Positions 1 through 8,944 of a stretch of DNA of 64,000 bases are shown here, one piece after another. The notes below the pieces were generated by a model that ran no database searches, was not told the origin of the DNA, and worked only from the letters and a program-made list of their open reading frames with translations. Location of the stretch: contig CAYWLG010000005.1 of the NCBI GenBank assembly GCA_964459385.1, forward strand, positions 62,001-126,000, in the 5' to 3' direction. The translations under genes were made by a program, and so were the position numbers. The DNA is from UBA6107 sp964459385. GTDB taxonomy: Bacteria > Chloroflexota > Anaerolineae > Anaerolineales > Anaerolineaceae. Numbering within the stretch: position 1 is the first letter of the stretch; every line of letters starts with the position of its first letter.

Positions 1-336
1 ATGAATCTCATCGCACTGCGCCTGGGTTCGCTGATCGTTCCACAAGATTGCCGGGCGCAATACATTCCCCTCTGCATCCAGAATCACCAGCCCATGCATT
101 TGGCCTGTCAGCCCAACCCCGGCCACTTCTGACCCTGCCACATTCGCCTCTTCAAGCACCTGGCGGATGCTGGCGCTGACTGCCTGCCACCACTCGGTCG
201 GATCTTGCTCCGACCAGAGTGGTTGCGGCGTCTGAAGAGAGTGTGGAGAGGAGGAAACAGCCAAGACTTTGCCTTGCTGATCGATCAGCAAGGCTTTGCT
301 GGAAGTTGTAGAAGTGTCAATGCCCAGAAAATACAT
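1..336 (-). CDS. xylB: Xylulokinase, N-terminal part (runs off window)
   Basis: The visible 112 residues are the N-terminus of an FGGY-family sugar kinase that phosphorylates D-xylulose, the product of the adjacent xylose isomerase. Reading starts at the ATG at 336, only 4 bases after the xylA stop, so the two are translationally close. The start shows the FGGY phosphate-binding pattern LGIDTSTTSSKALLID, followed by LTGQMHGLVILD and ILWNDQRT, both typical of xylulokinase. The rest of the gene lies beyond base 1. Being last after xylA in a xylo-oligosaccharide operon makes xylulose the likely substrate, as opposed to another ketose. Confidence 0.9.
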   Translation of the reverse strand, partial: MYFLGIDTSTTSSKALLIDQQGKVLAVSSSPHSLQTPQPLWSEQDPTEWWQAVSASIRQVLEEANVAGSEVAGVGLTGQMHGLVILDAEGNVLRPAILWNDQRTQAQCDEIH

Positions 337-340
337 TTTG

Positions 341-1507
341 CTATCTCATGCCCAACAACAGATCAATGGTCAATTGGTCAAGTCGCTCATATTTCAAACC
401 GCGAGAAGCGATCGCCTTGCGGTCAAAGGATTGTCCTTTGAGCGCGTTCGCCTTCGCAGCCGAATACTTGCCGAAGAAACCTGACATCTTGGGATCTTCC
501 GCATTGATCTCATCTACCAGAGCCTGAATCTCAGGGTCGGCATTGAACTGGGCAGCCTTTTCTTTGAGCATCAAATAAGTGCGCATGCAACCGCGTGCAA
601 AATCTTTCACCCCTTCGAAATCTTCGGTGCGGTAAGCGTGAGCATCAAAGTGGCGCGAGCCGGCATATTTTACGTCTTCCAGGAACTTCACCAGGTAGAA
701 AGCCGCCTTGACATCGCGTGAGCCAAAGCGCAGGTCTTGATCGTAGCGTCCGGCGTATTGATCGTTGAGATCGATATGGAAGAGCTTGCCCGCTTCCCAT
801 GCCTGGGCTACGCCATGCATGAAATTCAATCCAGACATCTGCTCGTGAGCCACTTCGGGGTTCACCCCTACCATCTCAGGATGATCGAGGGTAGCAATGA
901 AACCGAGCATGTGACCGATGGTGGGGTTGTAAAGATCCCCACGGGGTTCGTTGGGCTTGGCTTCTAGGGCGAATTTCAGGTCATATTTGTTATCAATCGC
1001 GTATTCACAAAAGAAGTTCATCGCTTCGCGATTGCGCTTGATGGCATCAATTGGGCTTTTGCAGGAATCTGACTCATTGCCTTCACGACCACCCCAGAAA
1101 ACGTAAACTTTGGCGCCAAACTCCACACCCAGATCAATAGCCCGCAAGGTCTTTTGCATGGCATAGGCACGTACCTTGGGGTCATTGCTGGTAAAAGCGC
1201 CATCTTTGAAGATAGGGTCAAAGAATAAATTGGTGGTCGCCATCGGCACGACCAGCCCGGTATCCTGCAAGGCTTTGCGGAAATCTTTTTTGATGCTGTC
1301 TGCTTCAGCGGGGGTGGCATCAATGGGGATCAGGTCATTGTCATGAAAGTTGACGCCATACGCACCGACTTCACCCAGCAAATAGACCAACTCGGCCGGG
1401 GTTTTGCTCTCACGAACTTCACTGCCAAAAGGATCACGGCCGCGGCTGCCGACCGTCCACAACCCAAAGGTAAATTTATCTTCCGGTTTCGGGGTAAAGT
1501 TTTTCAT
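341..1507 (-). CDS. xylA: Xylose isomerase
   Basis: Interconverts D-xylose and D-xylulose in the cytoplasm. At 388 residues it matches the shorter class I (actinobacterial/Thermus type) enzymes. Visible catalytic and metal residues, from family knowledge: NFHDND (H55, D58), FWGGREG near 138, LEAKPNEPRGD (E182, K184), NPEVAHEQ (E218, H221), HIDLND (D246) and FDAHAY (D288). It sits between the GH3 glycosidase (27-bp gap) and xylB (4-bp gap) and shares their transcript. No missing key residue was seen. Confidence 0.96.
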   Translation of the reverse strand: MKNFTPKPEDKFTFGLWTVGSRGRDPFGSEVRESKTPAELVYLLGEVGAYGVNFHDNDLIPIDATPAEADSIKKDFRKALQDTGLVVPMATTNLFFDPIFKDGAFTSNDPKVRAYAMQKTLRAIDLGVEFGAKVYVFWGGREGNESDSCKSPIDAIKRNREAMNFFCEYAIDNKYDLKFALEAKPNEPRGDLYNPTIGHMLGFIATLDHPEMVGVNPEVAHEQMSGLNFMHGVAQAWEAGKLFHIDLNDQYAGRYDQDLRFGSRDVKAAFYLVKFLEDVKYAGSRHFDAHAYRTEDFEGVKDFARGCMRTYLMLKEKAAQFNADPEIQALVDEINAEDPKMSGFFGKYSAAKANALKGQSFDRKAIASRGLKYERLDQLTIDLLLGMR

Positions 1508-1534
1508 TTTGTCTCCTCTGTTCTGATAAAGATT

Positions 1535-3868
1535 TTACATCACCTGCACCGGGCAGGAATATTCTCGATGCGCCACAAACATTTTCTTTTCGCCGTTGAG
1601 CATGAATTCTCCCTGCAAACGGATGTCATCGCTCGAACTGCCCACAAAAACGTTGAATTTTCCGGGCTCCAAAATCAATTGATAATCGCTGTCAAAGAAA
1701 GCCATCAGGTTGACCGAGAAATCGAAAATCACGGTCTTCGTCTCTCCGGGTGCCAGATGGACGCGCGCAAACCCTTTGAGCTCCTTTACCGGGCGTGGCA
1801 AACTGCCGATCTCGTCCTGCAGGTAAAGCTGTACCACTTCATCGCCAGCTACTTGGCCACTATTTTGTACTCGGCAGGAAATTTTCAAGGTTTCCCCGGC
1901 TGTCAGCGATTGACGGGATAGCTGCAAGTCTGAATAGCTAAACTCTGTATAGCTCAACCCATGTCCAAATGGAAAGAGGGGCGTTACGCTTTCATTGACA
2001 TAATCGATGAACCAGTTCGATTTGGAACCACTGGGTTTATGATTGTAAAAGATCGGCACCTGCCCCACCGAACGGGGGTAAGTAACGCACAGTTTCCCGC
2101 CGGGGTTGTTCGTACCGAAAAGGGTTTCGGCTATCGCACGCCCGCCTTCTTCGCCCGGTACCCAGGCTTCGAGCACGGCGTCCGCTTTTTCAACCAACTC
2201 AGAAATGGCCAGCGGCCGGCCGTTGACCAGTACCACCACGACCGGTTTGCCGGTGGCAAACACAGCGCGTGCCAGTTCCATTTGGCCAACAGGCAGTGCT
2301 ATATCATGGCTATCTCGGGTTTCACCGCAGGTGCATTCTGCCGCCAGACCGGAGCGCTCTCCCAAAGCCAGCACCACCACCTCAGCCGCCTTGGCAACTT
2401 CAACGGCTGCCGGAATAGCAGAAAGATCGGCGGAATTCACATCGGCGCCCCTGGCCGATAGAATTTTTGCCTGTGGAATTTGCTCACGGATGGACTGCAA
2501 AATGGTCGGCACTTTGACAGTCTGACCTTTCAAGGTGGAGGGGTCAAAGTTTTCAAAGATCGAACCATCCGAATGCTGATACATTTGCAGCTCAACCACT
2601 GCAGAATAAGAATAATCCGATTGCAGAGCGCGAGCGTCATCCGCGTTTGGACCGATCACGGCAATGGTTGAAATAGCCTTTGAGAGGGGTAAAGCACCCT
2701 TGTTGCTGAGCAGCACCATCGTTTTACGGGCAATTTCTGCAGCCGCATCACGCTGATCGGGCCCATCCATCAGATCGGCGAAATCACCCTCAGCCACGTA
2801 GGGAGCTTCAAACAAGCCCAGTTCAAACTTCTTGGTCAAGTGGCGGGAGACTGCCTGATCGACCAATTCCATTTCCAGGTGACCTTGTTCAATCTCCGCG
2901 ATCAAGGCGTCGGTAAAGGTCTCATTGGTCGGGAGTTCTACCTCAATGCCGGCACGGATGGAAAGAATGGCTGCTTCGGTCAAGTCGTCGGTGACACGAT
3001 GATAGGTCTTCAGCATCGAGATGGCCTGATAATCTGAGACGATCAACCCCTCGAAACCCAGCTCTTCGCGTAGGACTTCATTTAAATAGGTCTTTGCACT
3101 GGCAACCACTTCCCCATCCAACTCAGGGTAAGAGTTCATCATGGTGGCGAGATCTGCCTCGCGAATGGCCGCTTCAAACGGGTAGAGGTAAGTTTCCTTG
3201 AGCGTACGCATCCCCAAAGGAACCGGCGCGCAGTTTAGCCCGCCCAGCGAGTAGCTGTGACCGATGAAGTGCTTCCCTGTGGCCAGTACTCCTTCCTTTA
3301 AATCATCCCCTTGAAGGCCGCGAATATACTGCACGCCAAACTGGCTGATCAAAAACGGATCTTCCCCAAAGGTCTCTTCGATGCGCCCCCAGCGCGGATC
3401 ACGGGCTACATCTAAAACAGGGGCCAGGCCTTGATGCAGTCCCAGAGCACGGCACTGGCGGCGGATAATATCGGTCATTTTGACAGCCAGCTCAGGGCTA
3501 AACGAGCTGGCCAGGCCGATCATTTGCGGAAAGAGGCTCGCCCCCAGAATCATTGCCCCAGAGCAGCACTCTTCATGAACAATAGCGGGGATTCCCAGGC
3601 GGGTGTTTTCGACCAATAATTTTTGTACTGCATTGGCGGCCTTGGCCACCTGAGACGGCGGCAAGATGGAGTTCCCCCCAATGCGGGTCACCTGGCCGAT
3701 CCCTGATTGCAGCCGCAGAGAAGCTTTGTGCAAATCAAGTTCGCCGCTGGTTTGCAGTTCTGAAAACCAGCAAGAGGTCATTTGAGCCACTTTTTCGGCC
3801 AATGTCATCTGGCCTAGAAGGTCTTCTACCCTTTTACCAATTGAAAGAGACTGATCACGATACTTCAT
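1535..3868 (-). CDS. GH3 beta-glycosidase, probable beta-xylosidase
   Basis: A 777-residue glycoside hydrolase family 3 enzyme that would cleave terminal beta-linked sugars from short oligosaccharides. Two-domain GH3 layout: TIM barrel with KHFIGH (about 199-204) and nucleophile motif VSDYQA (D279), then the alpha/beta sandwich with the acid/base region around residues 460-530, and a C-terminal fibronectin III-like domain (about 670-760). No signal peptide is visible, so it probably acts in the cytoplasm on imported oligosaccharides. Clustering with xylA, xylB and a sugar ABC importer points to xylo-oligosaccharides; beta-glucosidase activity cannot be excluded. The ATG follows an AGAAGG ribosome-binding site. 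Confidence 0.88.
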   Translation of the reverse strand: MKYRDQSLSIGKRVEDLLGQMTLAEKVAQMTSCWFSELQTSGELDLHKASLRLQSGIGQVTRIGGNSILPPSQVAKAANAVQKLLVENTRLGIPAIVHEECCSGAMILGASLFPQMIGLASSFSPELAVKMTDIIRRQCRALGLHQGLAPVLDVARDPRWGRIEETFGEDPFLISQFGVQYIRGLQGDDLKEGVLATGKHFIGHSYSLGGLNCAPVPLGMRTLKETYLYPFEAAIREADLATMMNSYPELDGEVVASAKTYLNEVLREELGFEGLIVSDYQAISMLKTYHRVTDDLTEAAILSIRAGIEVELPTNETFTDALIAEIEQGHLEMELVDQAVSRHLTKKFELGLFEAPYVAEGDFADLMDGPDQRDAAAEIARKTMVLLSNKGALPLSKAISTIAVIGPNADDARALQSDYSYSAVVELQMYQHSDGSIFENFDPSTLKGQTVKVPTILQSIREQIPQAKILSARGADVNSADLSAIPAAVEVAKAAEVVVLALGERSGLAAECTCGETRDSHDIALPVGQMELARAVFATGKPVVVVLVNGRPLAISELVEKADAVLEAWVPGEEGGRAIAETLFGTNNPGGKLCVTYPRSVGQVPIFYNHKPSGSKSNWFIDYVNESVTPLFPFGHGLSYTEFSYSDLQLSRQSLTAGETLKISCRVQNSGQVAGDEVVQLYLQDEIGSLPRPVKELKGFARVHLAPGETKTVIFDFSVNLMAFFDSDYQLILEPGKFNVFVGSSSDDIRLQGEFMLNGEKKMFVAHREYSCPVQVM

Positions 3869-3924
3869 ATAGTAATAACCTTCTATCTAATATAAGATCC
3901 AAAAACATTGCGAAGCAAACTTGT

Positions 3925-4794
3925 TTAGCCTTTTACAGCACCAGCGGTAAGTCCAGAAACGATCTGTTTTTCAGCGAAGAAATAGAAAATGATCGTCGGA
4001 ATAGAGGAAAGTGCGACAAAAGCAGAGACCAAAGCCAGATCCTGCCCATATTGCCCCTGAAACTGCATCGTGCCCAGCGGTAAAGTCCAAAGGCTATTTG
4101 AATTCAAGACCACTAACGGCACAAGCAAATCATTCCAACTTGCAATCATTACCAGGGCAGCCACAGCAGCCAGTGATGGCTTTACAAGCGGCAGCATGAT
4201 CCTTCTGAAAAAGTCAAAATTGGTACAACCATCAATATAGGCTGCGTCTTGCAACTCTTTGGGAATCGCAATAAAGAAAGTGCGCAAGATCAAAATATTG
4301 CCCGAGAGTTGAAAAGCGGTTTGAACCAAAATCACGGAAAACAGATTATCGATCATGGGCAGGCCCAGTTTGTTCAATTGCAGCAACACAAAATAAACCG
4401 GCAAAATTGCCACATTGATCGGGAACATTAAACCAATCGTAAACAGGTTGAAAACCAAATTCTTACCCCGAAATTCCATTCGTGCCAGCACAAATGAAAC
4501 CATTGAACAAATCAAAACGGTCAAGGTCGTTGTACTTACCATTACGATAAGGCTGTTCTTCATCATCAGCCAGAAAGTGGATGATGTAATGATGCTGATG
4601 ATATTATCCCAATGAGCAGGGTACGGAAATGAATAGGGATAGGTATACATCTGACCGGTCGTTTTAAGACTGCCAAACACCAGGATCACAATTGGGACAA
4701 AAATCAATATGGTTGCGATGCTTAGGATCAGGTATTGTATTGTCCTTGGTAAAGCTTTGCGCATCCAGCGTGGGGTGGGAATAATTCCTCTCAT
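3925..4794 (-). CDS. Sugar ABC transporter permease, MalG type
   Basis: A 289-residue inner-membrane permease of the carbohydrate uptake (CUT1) family with about six hydrophobic segments. The cytoplasmic EAA loop that contacts the ATPase is visible as ELQDAAYIDGCTNF followed by PLVKPSLA. It pairs with the MalF-type permease 12 bases upstream and the binding lipoprotein. No ATPase gene is in the operon, so a shared MsiK/MalK-like ATPase encoded elsewhere is inferred. The substrate is probably a xylo-oligosaccharide, from neighbouring genes only. Confidence 0.92.
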   Translation of the reverse strand: MRGIIPTPRWMRKALPRTIQYLILSIATILIFVPIVILVFGSLKTTGQMYTYPYSFPYPAHWDNIISIITSSTFWLMMKNSLIVMVSTTTLTVLICSMVSFVLARMEFRGKNLVFNLFTIGLMFPINVAILPVYFVLLQLNKLGLPMIDNLFSVILVQTAFQLSGNILILRTFFIAIPKELQDAAYIDGCTNFDFFRRIMLPLVKPSLAAVAALVMIASWNDLLVPLVVLNSNSLWTLPLGTMQFQGQYGQDLALVSAFVALSSIPTIIFYFFAEKQIVSGLTAGAVKG

Positions 4795-4806
4795 TATTGA
4801 TTCCTT

Positions 4807-5754
4807 TTAAAGACCGCTAAGATAATCGGGTTTGCGCGTCATTGCCTGGTAAATCAATGAGAAGATCACGCAAAGGATGAACATAATGATCGCGACGGCA
4901 GAACCATAGCCAAATTGATGTCGCACAAAGGCGAACTTATACATATAGGTTGCCATTGTTTCGCTGGCGCTGATCGGCCCGCCACCCGTCATGACCCACA
5001 CAATAATGAACTGCTGAATGGATCCCAGCACGGACATATATACGGATGTGCGTATTGTGCCAGCCATGAGAGGCAAAGTGACATGAAAGAAGTTTTGAAA
5101 AGAATTGGCGCCATCCATCCGAGCTGCTTCTTCGATCTCAGTAGGGATATTTTGCAGACCCGTCAGGAAGAGCAGCATGTGAAAGCCAAAATATTTCCAG
5201 GTTAACACGATGAAGATCGAAACCATCACCACATTTGTATCTGAAAGCCATCCCACCGGGGCAAAACCCAGGTTCACCACAATGGCATTTAGCAGACCGC
5301 GGTCCGGGCTGGCATTGTAGAGCAGCATCCACATAATGGCTGCATTGACTTCAGAAAGCACGTAGGGCAGAAAAAAGATCGTGCGAAAAACGGCACGGCC
5401 AGGCAGGTCTCTGCCAACCATCACCGATAATGCCATAGCTGCCGGTAACTGAATGGCCAGCGAAAGAACAATGATGATCAAAACATGTTTTACCGCGCCA
5501 ATAAACACCGCATCGGTAAATATTCTCGCGTAATTGGCTAACCCGATATTATTGGTTGCTTCACCTAATCCGGTCCATTTAAAGGTACTAAAGTAGACCG
5601 AGCGGAAAATGGGGTAGATCAAAAAGACCGAAAAAAGAATGAGAGCTGGGAGCAAAAATAGAATAACAAATGTTGCAGTTCGTAATTTTGAACTCTTTAC
5701 AAATCTGCTATTGTGTTGAGTGCCATTCTTAGCTATCGCAGACAGGGAATTCAT
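4807..5754 (-). CDS. Sugar ABC transporter permease, MalF type
   Basis: A 315-residue CUT1 permease with a basic, polar N-terminal tail, six predicted membrane helices and the EAA loop EIEEAARMDGANSFQNFF near residues 205-222. It would form a heterodimeric channel with the MalG-type protein downstream. A 169-bp gap containing a stable hairpin separates it from the binding-protein gene, an arrangement that commonly lets the binding protein be made in excess over the permeases. Confidence 0.92.
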   Translation of the reverse strand: MNSLSAIAKNGTQHNSRFVKSSKLRTATFVILFLLPALILFSVFLIYPIFRSVYFSTFKWTGLGEATNNIGLANYARIFTDAVFIGAVKHVLIIIVLSLAIQLPAAMALSVMVGRDLPGRAVFRTIFFLPYVLSEVNAAIMWMLLYNASPDRGLLNAIVVNLGFAPVGWLSDTNVVMVSIFIVLTWKYFGFHMLLFLTGLQNIPTEIEEAARMDGANSFQNFFHVTLPLMAGTIRTSVYMSVLGSIQQFIIVWVMTGGGPISASETMATYMYKFAFVRHQFGYGSAVAIIMFILCVIFSLIYQAMTRKPDYLSGL

Positions 5755-5869
5755 TTCAATCTCTTTCTGGTTTCATTCTATTCAGGGTCAACAGCTATTT
5801 CAATGGTGAAATGCTGTGAACAATTCTCAAAGATAAAGGCCATCGAAGAGAATATGACCCATCTAAAGG

Positions 5870-5904
5870 CAGGTGTGGGCCAGCGTTTGCCAGCCACACA
5901 CCTG
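5870..5904 (-). terminator. Intra-operon hairpin after the sugar-binding protein gene
   Basis: Inverted repeat with 8-bp arms CAGGTGTG/CACACCTG and an inner GGC/GCC continuation, located 20 bp after the binding-protein stop and before the first permease. It lacks a T-run, so it is more likely an mRNA-stabilising or partial-attenuation stem than a full terminator. Confidence 0.55.
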
Positions 5905-5923
5905 TCGAAAAAACTAGCGTAGC

Positions 5924-7255
5924 CTATTGATTGGCGTCCGCGGCTGCCTGGATCTCAGCACACACCTCTTCAGGAGTGGCGGTACCAGCATACAGCTTTG
6001 CGACAGCATCATTGACACTGCTGGCAACAGCACTGGGCAGAATTTGATCGTAGTAAAGCTGGAAGTAATTTGCAGAAGCAAAACCAGCTTGCACGAGTTT
6101 CATATTCTCGTCCTTCAAACCAACTTCAGAGCCTTTGACAACGGGGATATTCACACCGTCGGCAGCAAGGAGCGTCTGATTCTCGACACTGGTCAGATAT
6201 TTAACAAAGTCGATAGCTTCTGGGGAGGCATTCATGCCAATTGCAAAACCGTTGCCGCCGCCCATTGCATCATTTGCGCCACCTTTGCCACCTTCAACAG
6301 CGGGGAAGGTGAACATACCCAGGTTGGCAACACCCTTACCATCGGCAGAGTTGGCAGCTTCTACTGAAGGAGCCCATTGGCCAGAAATTTCCATCGCGGC
6401 CAGACCGTTACCGAAAGTGGCTTGCATTTCGTCATGGGTTGCGCCCAGATAACCATCCTGGAAGGGCTGCATGTCGATGAGTCTCTTCAATTGAACACCA
6501 GCTTCAACGAAGGCTGCATCCGTCCATTTGCCGGTGCCACTGGCAGCGGCATTGAAGGCATCTGCGCCACCGATGCGGGTAGCGAGGTACGACCAAATGT
6601 GCATACCCGTCCAGGTGTCCTTTTCGCCCAAAGAAATCGGGGTGATTCCAGCGTCTTTGAGTTTCTGAACATCGGTCAAGAACTCTTCCCAGGTAGCGGG
6701 AGTATTTTCAATGCCCGCCTGGGCGAAGAGATCTTTGTTGTACCAAACAGAAACCATGCCCATATCCCAGGGAACGCCATAGTATTTGCCATCAACGCTG
6801 AAGACGCCCAGAGCACCGGGAGCAAACGTATCTTTCCAGGCGCCGCCATCTGCTTCGAGATCAGCAGTGATGTCTTTCAACAATCCAGCATCAGCCTGTT
6901 CAGAAAGCCCGGCTCCGCCCCAACTCTGGAAGATATCGGGAACTTCACCAGATTGCAGAACGGTGGCCAATTTGGTTTTGAAAGCTTCGTTTTCGAGAAC
7001 GGTGATCTCGATCTTTACATTCGGGTGCATGGCCGTGTAATCATCAGCCATCTTCTGCCAGTCACCTAAAGCAGGGTCTTTGGTCGAGATGTGCCACCAG
7101 GTAATTGTGACAGGTTCCATAGGGGCTTCGGTAGCAGCGGGTGCTTCAGTAGCAGGTGCTTCGGTTGCAGGAGCAGCGGTTGGGGTAGCGCATGCAGCCA
7201 AAACAAAAGACAGTACGAGCACGAGGCTCATAACAAACATAACTTTCCGATTCAT
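5924..7255 (-). CDS. Extracellular sugar-binding lipoprotein of ABC importer
   Basis: A 443-residue family 1 solute-binding protein. A signal peptide ends in the lipobox LAAC (C22), followed by a Thr/Ala/Glu/Pro-rich linker to about residue 46, then the mature fold starting TITWWHIS. PDIFQSWGG and GKYYGVPWD are typical of oligosaccharide-binding proteins of the CUT1 class. It would sit on the outer face of the membrane and deliver sugar to the two permeases encoded after it. Ribosome-binding site GGGAGAAG precedes the ATG. Xylobiose or another xylo-oligosaccharide is inferred from context. Confidence 0.93.
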   Translation of the reverse strand: MNRKVMFVMSLVLVLSFVLAACATPTAAPATEAPATEAPAATEAPMEPVTITWWHISTKDPALGDWQKMADDYTAMHPNVKIEITVLENEAFKTKLATVLQSGEVPDIFQSWGGAGLSEQADAGLLKDITADLEADGGAWKDTFAPGALGVFSVDGKYYGVPWDMGMVSVWYNKDLFAQAGIENTPATWEEFLTDVQKLKDAGITPISLGEKDTWTGMHIWSYLATRIGGADAFNAAASGTGKWTDAAFVEAGVQLKRLIDMQPFQDGYLGATHDEMQATFGNGLAAMEISGQWAPSVEAANSADGKGVANLGMFTFPAVEGGKGGANDAMGGGNGFAIGMNASPEAIDFVKYLTSVENQTLLAADGVNIPVVKGSEVGLKDENMKLVQAGFASANYFQLYYDQILPSAVASSVNDAVAKLYAGTATPEEVCAEIQAAADANQ

Positions 7256-7274
7256 TTTCTTCTCCCTTTTTCGA

Positions 7275-7304
7275 ATAATTGTGAAACGATGTTCGCATGC
7301 TCAA
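7275..7304 (-). promoter_or_regulatory. Candidate promoter and operator of the xylo-oligosaccharide operon
   Basis: Reading the minus strand, TTGAGC (7304-7299) and AATTAT (7280-7275) are spaced 18 bp. Between them lies the imperfect palindrome TGCGAACATCGTTTCA (7297-7282), with a LacI-family look, where a repressor would block RNA polymerase. It differs from the exact 14-mer found twice near the regulator gene, so its assignment is tentative. Confidence 0.35.
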
Positions 7305-7405
7305 AAAACGTCAGAAGAGTTCGGTTATAATTCAGTTTGTTGGACCTCCTTTCATTCGTGCGAGGGGCTCCACAGACAAAGGACAGGAACGGTGAGGCTT
7401 AGGAG

Positions 7406-8437
7406 CTAGCCGGGCCTGTCTTTTGGTTTTGCAGTTGAATCACGAATGATCAACTCTGTGGGCAAAGAAATCCGGTTCGGTTTGATCCCCGGATCGTTCA
7501 GGATTTCGAGCAACATTTGGGTCGCGGCACGCCCCATCAACTCCAAAGGCTGGCGCACGGTAGTCAGTGCGGGCCGAATGAGCGAAGCCTGGGGAATGTC
7601 GTCAAAACCCATTATGGAAATATCTTCCGGCACGTGCAACCCTCGCTGGCGCGCAGCATCCATCGCCGCCATCGCCATCACATCGTTGGAAGCGAAGATC
7701 ATGGTGGGGGGATTTTCCAGATCCAAAAAAGTGTTCGCTCCAGTGTATCCATCTAGCTGATCAAAGGTGCCCTCAAAAATCAATTCCGGACGGATGGGAA
7801 TGTGATGATTGCGTAAAGCCGTTTTATAGCCTTCCATGCGCTCAACTGCCGCGCCAAGATCAAGCCAACCGGTAATAAAACCAATGGAAGTGTGACCCAG
7901 TTTGATGGCGTAATCGGTGGCGTTATAAGCCCCCTGCCAATTGGTGGCCCCCACTGCGGGACAGTTTTCGCCAGTGCCCTGATGGTCAATTAAAACGTAC
8001 GGGAAATTTCGCTCTTCAAGGGTTCCCATGTAATCGACCGGGTTGCGCGGCAAAACCAACAGCAGCCCATCTACGGTATCCTGGGCCAGATTAGCAACAT
8101 AATTAGCCTCTTTGACTGCTGCCCGATGCGTTGTAAAGAGCATCAGATCATAGTTGGTATCGGCCAATTCAGCATCAATGCCGCGGATGATCTCGCCGAT
8201 ATACCCAGTGCCCAGGTCTGGCACCATCACACCGATCAGATTGCTCTTACCACCGGCCAGGCTGCGCGCCTGACGATTGGCGACAAAATTCAATTTCGCC
8301 ATCGCCTCTTGCACACGTTTGCGCGTTTCTGGCTTTACATGCACATCATTGTTAATCACGCGGGAAACCGTTCCAAACGAAACATCGGCTGCGGCTGCCA
8401 CATCTACGATGGTCACTTTCGAAGCTCGTTTATTCAT
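7406..8437 (-). CDS. LacI-family transcriptional regulator
   Basis: A 343-residue repressor: helix-turn-helix at about residues 9-31 (VTIVDVAAAADVSFGTVSRV), hinge helix with NRQARSLAGGKS, then a periplasmic-binding-protein-like effector domain (VMVPDLGTGYIGEI onward) ending with TVRQPLELMGRAA. It most likely senses a xylose-type sugar and controls the operon downstream. The motif TGGAAGCGTTTACA overlaps its own start and recurs 179 bp upstream, consistent with autoregulation by looping. Confidence 0.9.
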   Translation of the reverse strand: MNKRASKVTIVDVAAAADVSFGTVSRVINNDVHVKPETRKRVQEAMAKLNFVANRQARSLAGGKSNLIGVMVPDLGTGYIGEIIRGIDAELADTNYDLMLFTTHRAAVKEANYVANLAQDTVDGLLLVLPRNPVDYMGTLEERNFPYVLIDHQGTGENCPAVGATNWQGAYNATDYAIKLGHTSIGFITGWLDLGAAVERMEGYKTALRNHHIPIRPELIFEGTFDQLDGYTGANTFLDLENPPTMIFASNDVMAMAAMDAARQRGLHVPEDISIMGFDDIPQASLIRPALTTVRQPLELMGRAATQMLLEILNDPGIKPNRISLPTELIIRDSTAKPKDRPG

Positions 8438-8451
8438 TGGAAGCGTTTACA
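8438..8451. promoter_or_regulatory. LacI-type operator, copy 1
   Basis: TGGAAGCGTTTACA, an imperfect palindrome centred on CG as in LacI/GalR-family operators, lying immediately 5' of the regulator start codon. An identical 14-mer occurs at 8617-8630. Binding by the adjacent LacI protein is inferred. Confidence 0.6.
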
Positions 8452-8590
8452 CCCTCGATTAGTTTTTTGTGCTACAGAGACCAGTACCGATGTACTTATT
8501 TACTTAATTTACGAAATTTGGCGACAAAACAAGAAATAAAACATTAATATCACAGCTATACTGCCACAAAAGCAGGCCTTTGTGGTTATA

Positions 8591-8607
8591 GATCACATTT
8601 TGTGATC
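8591..8607. repeat. Perfect 7-bp inverted repeat in divergent intergenic region
   Basis: Arms GATCACA and TGTGATC separated by TTT, 10 bp from the second LacI-type operator. It may be a protein-binding site, but arm order is the reverse of the CRP consensus, so no regulator is assigned. Confidence 0.4.
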
Positions 8608-8616
8608 ATCTATTTT

Positions 8617-8630
8617 TGGAAGCGTTTACA
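8617..8630. promoter_or_regulatory. LacI-type operator, copy 2
   Basis: Second exact copy of TGGAAGCGTTTACA, 179 bp from the first and between the LacI gene and the divergent lyase gene. Two exact copies in one intergenic region fit a looping or dual-promoter arrangement. Confidence 0.6.
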
Positions 8631-8820
8631 TGAATAATATAGCACTTTAAAAAAACCAAGTCAATAGGCAAATTGCATTTCATCGCCTGCTTATGATATA
8701 AAACGGTATTCCTCTTCACGTTTTTCATTCTTGTGCTAAAATTGCTCTCATTATGGTGAGCTTTTATCTGCTGTAATTTCGTTCAAATTTCCTTAGTCTC
8801 CCAACAGTATTATTACGTTT

Positions 8821-8862
8821 AGGGGCATTTCGGCTCTTTTAAAGCCGTGAATGCCCCTTTTT
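8821..8862 (+). terminator. Rho-independent terminator in the leader of the PLP-lyase gene
   Basis: Stem AGGGGCATT/AATGCCCCT with inner CGGCT/AGCCG pairing, then five T residues, oriented on the plus strand 82 bp before the lyase ATG. The upstream LacI gene is divergent, so no plus-strand gene needs terminating here. This suggests an attenuator in the lyase leader or a short independent RNA. An eight-codon ATG ORF (8753-8776) precedes it but has no clear ribosome-binding site. Confidence 0.7.
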
Positions 8863-8944
8863 CGTTAATCCGCTCAGGCGATCTGTGCAGGATCGTTTTG
8901 CGATTTTGTATTCATTTAATTTATGACAGGAGAAATAGACAAGC

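Noticed and set aside
7327..7360. Ribosome-binding-site-like AAAGGAGGTCC on the minus strand
   Set aside because: No start codon at suitable spacing opens a usable frame before the binding-protein gene.
8591..8607. CRP site
   Set aside because: CRP sites are TGTGA-N6-TCACA; here the arms are in the opposite order with a 3-bp centre.
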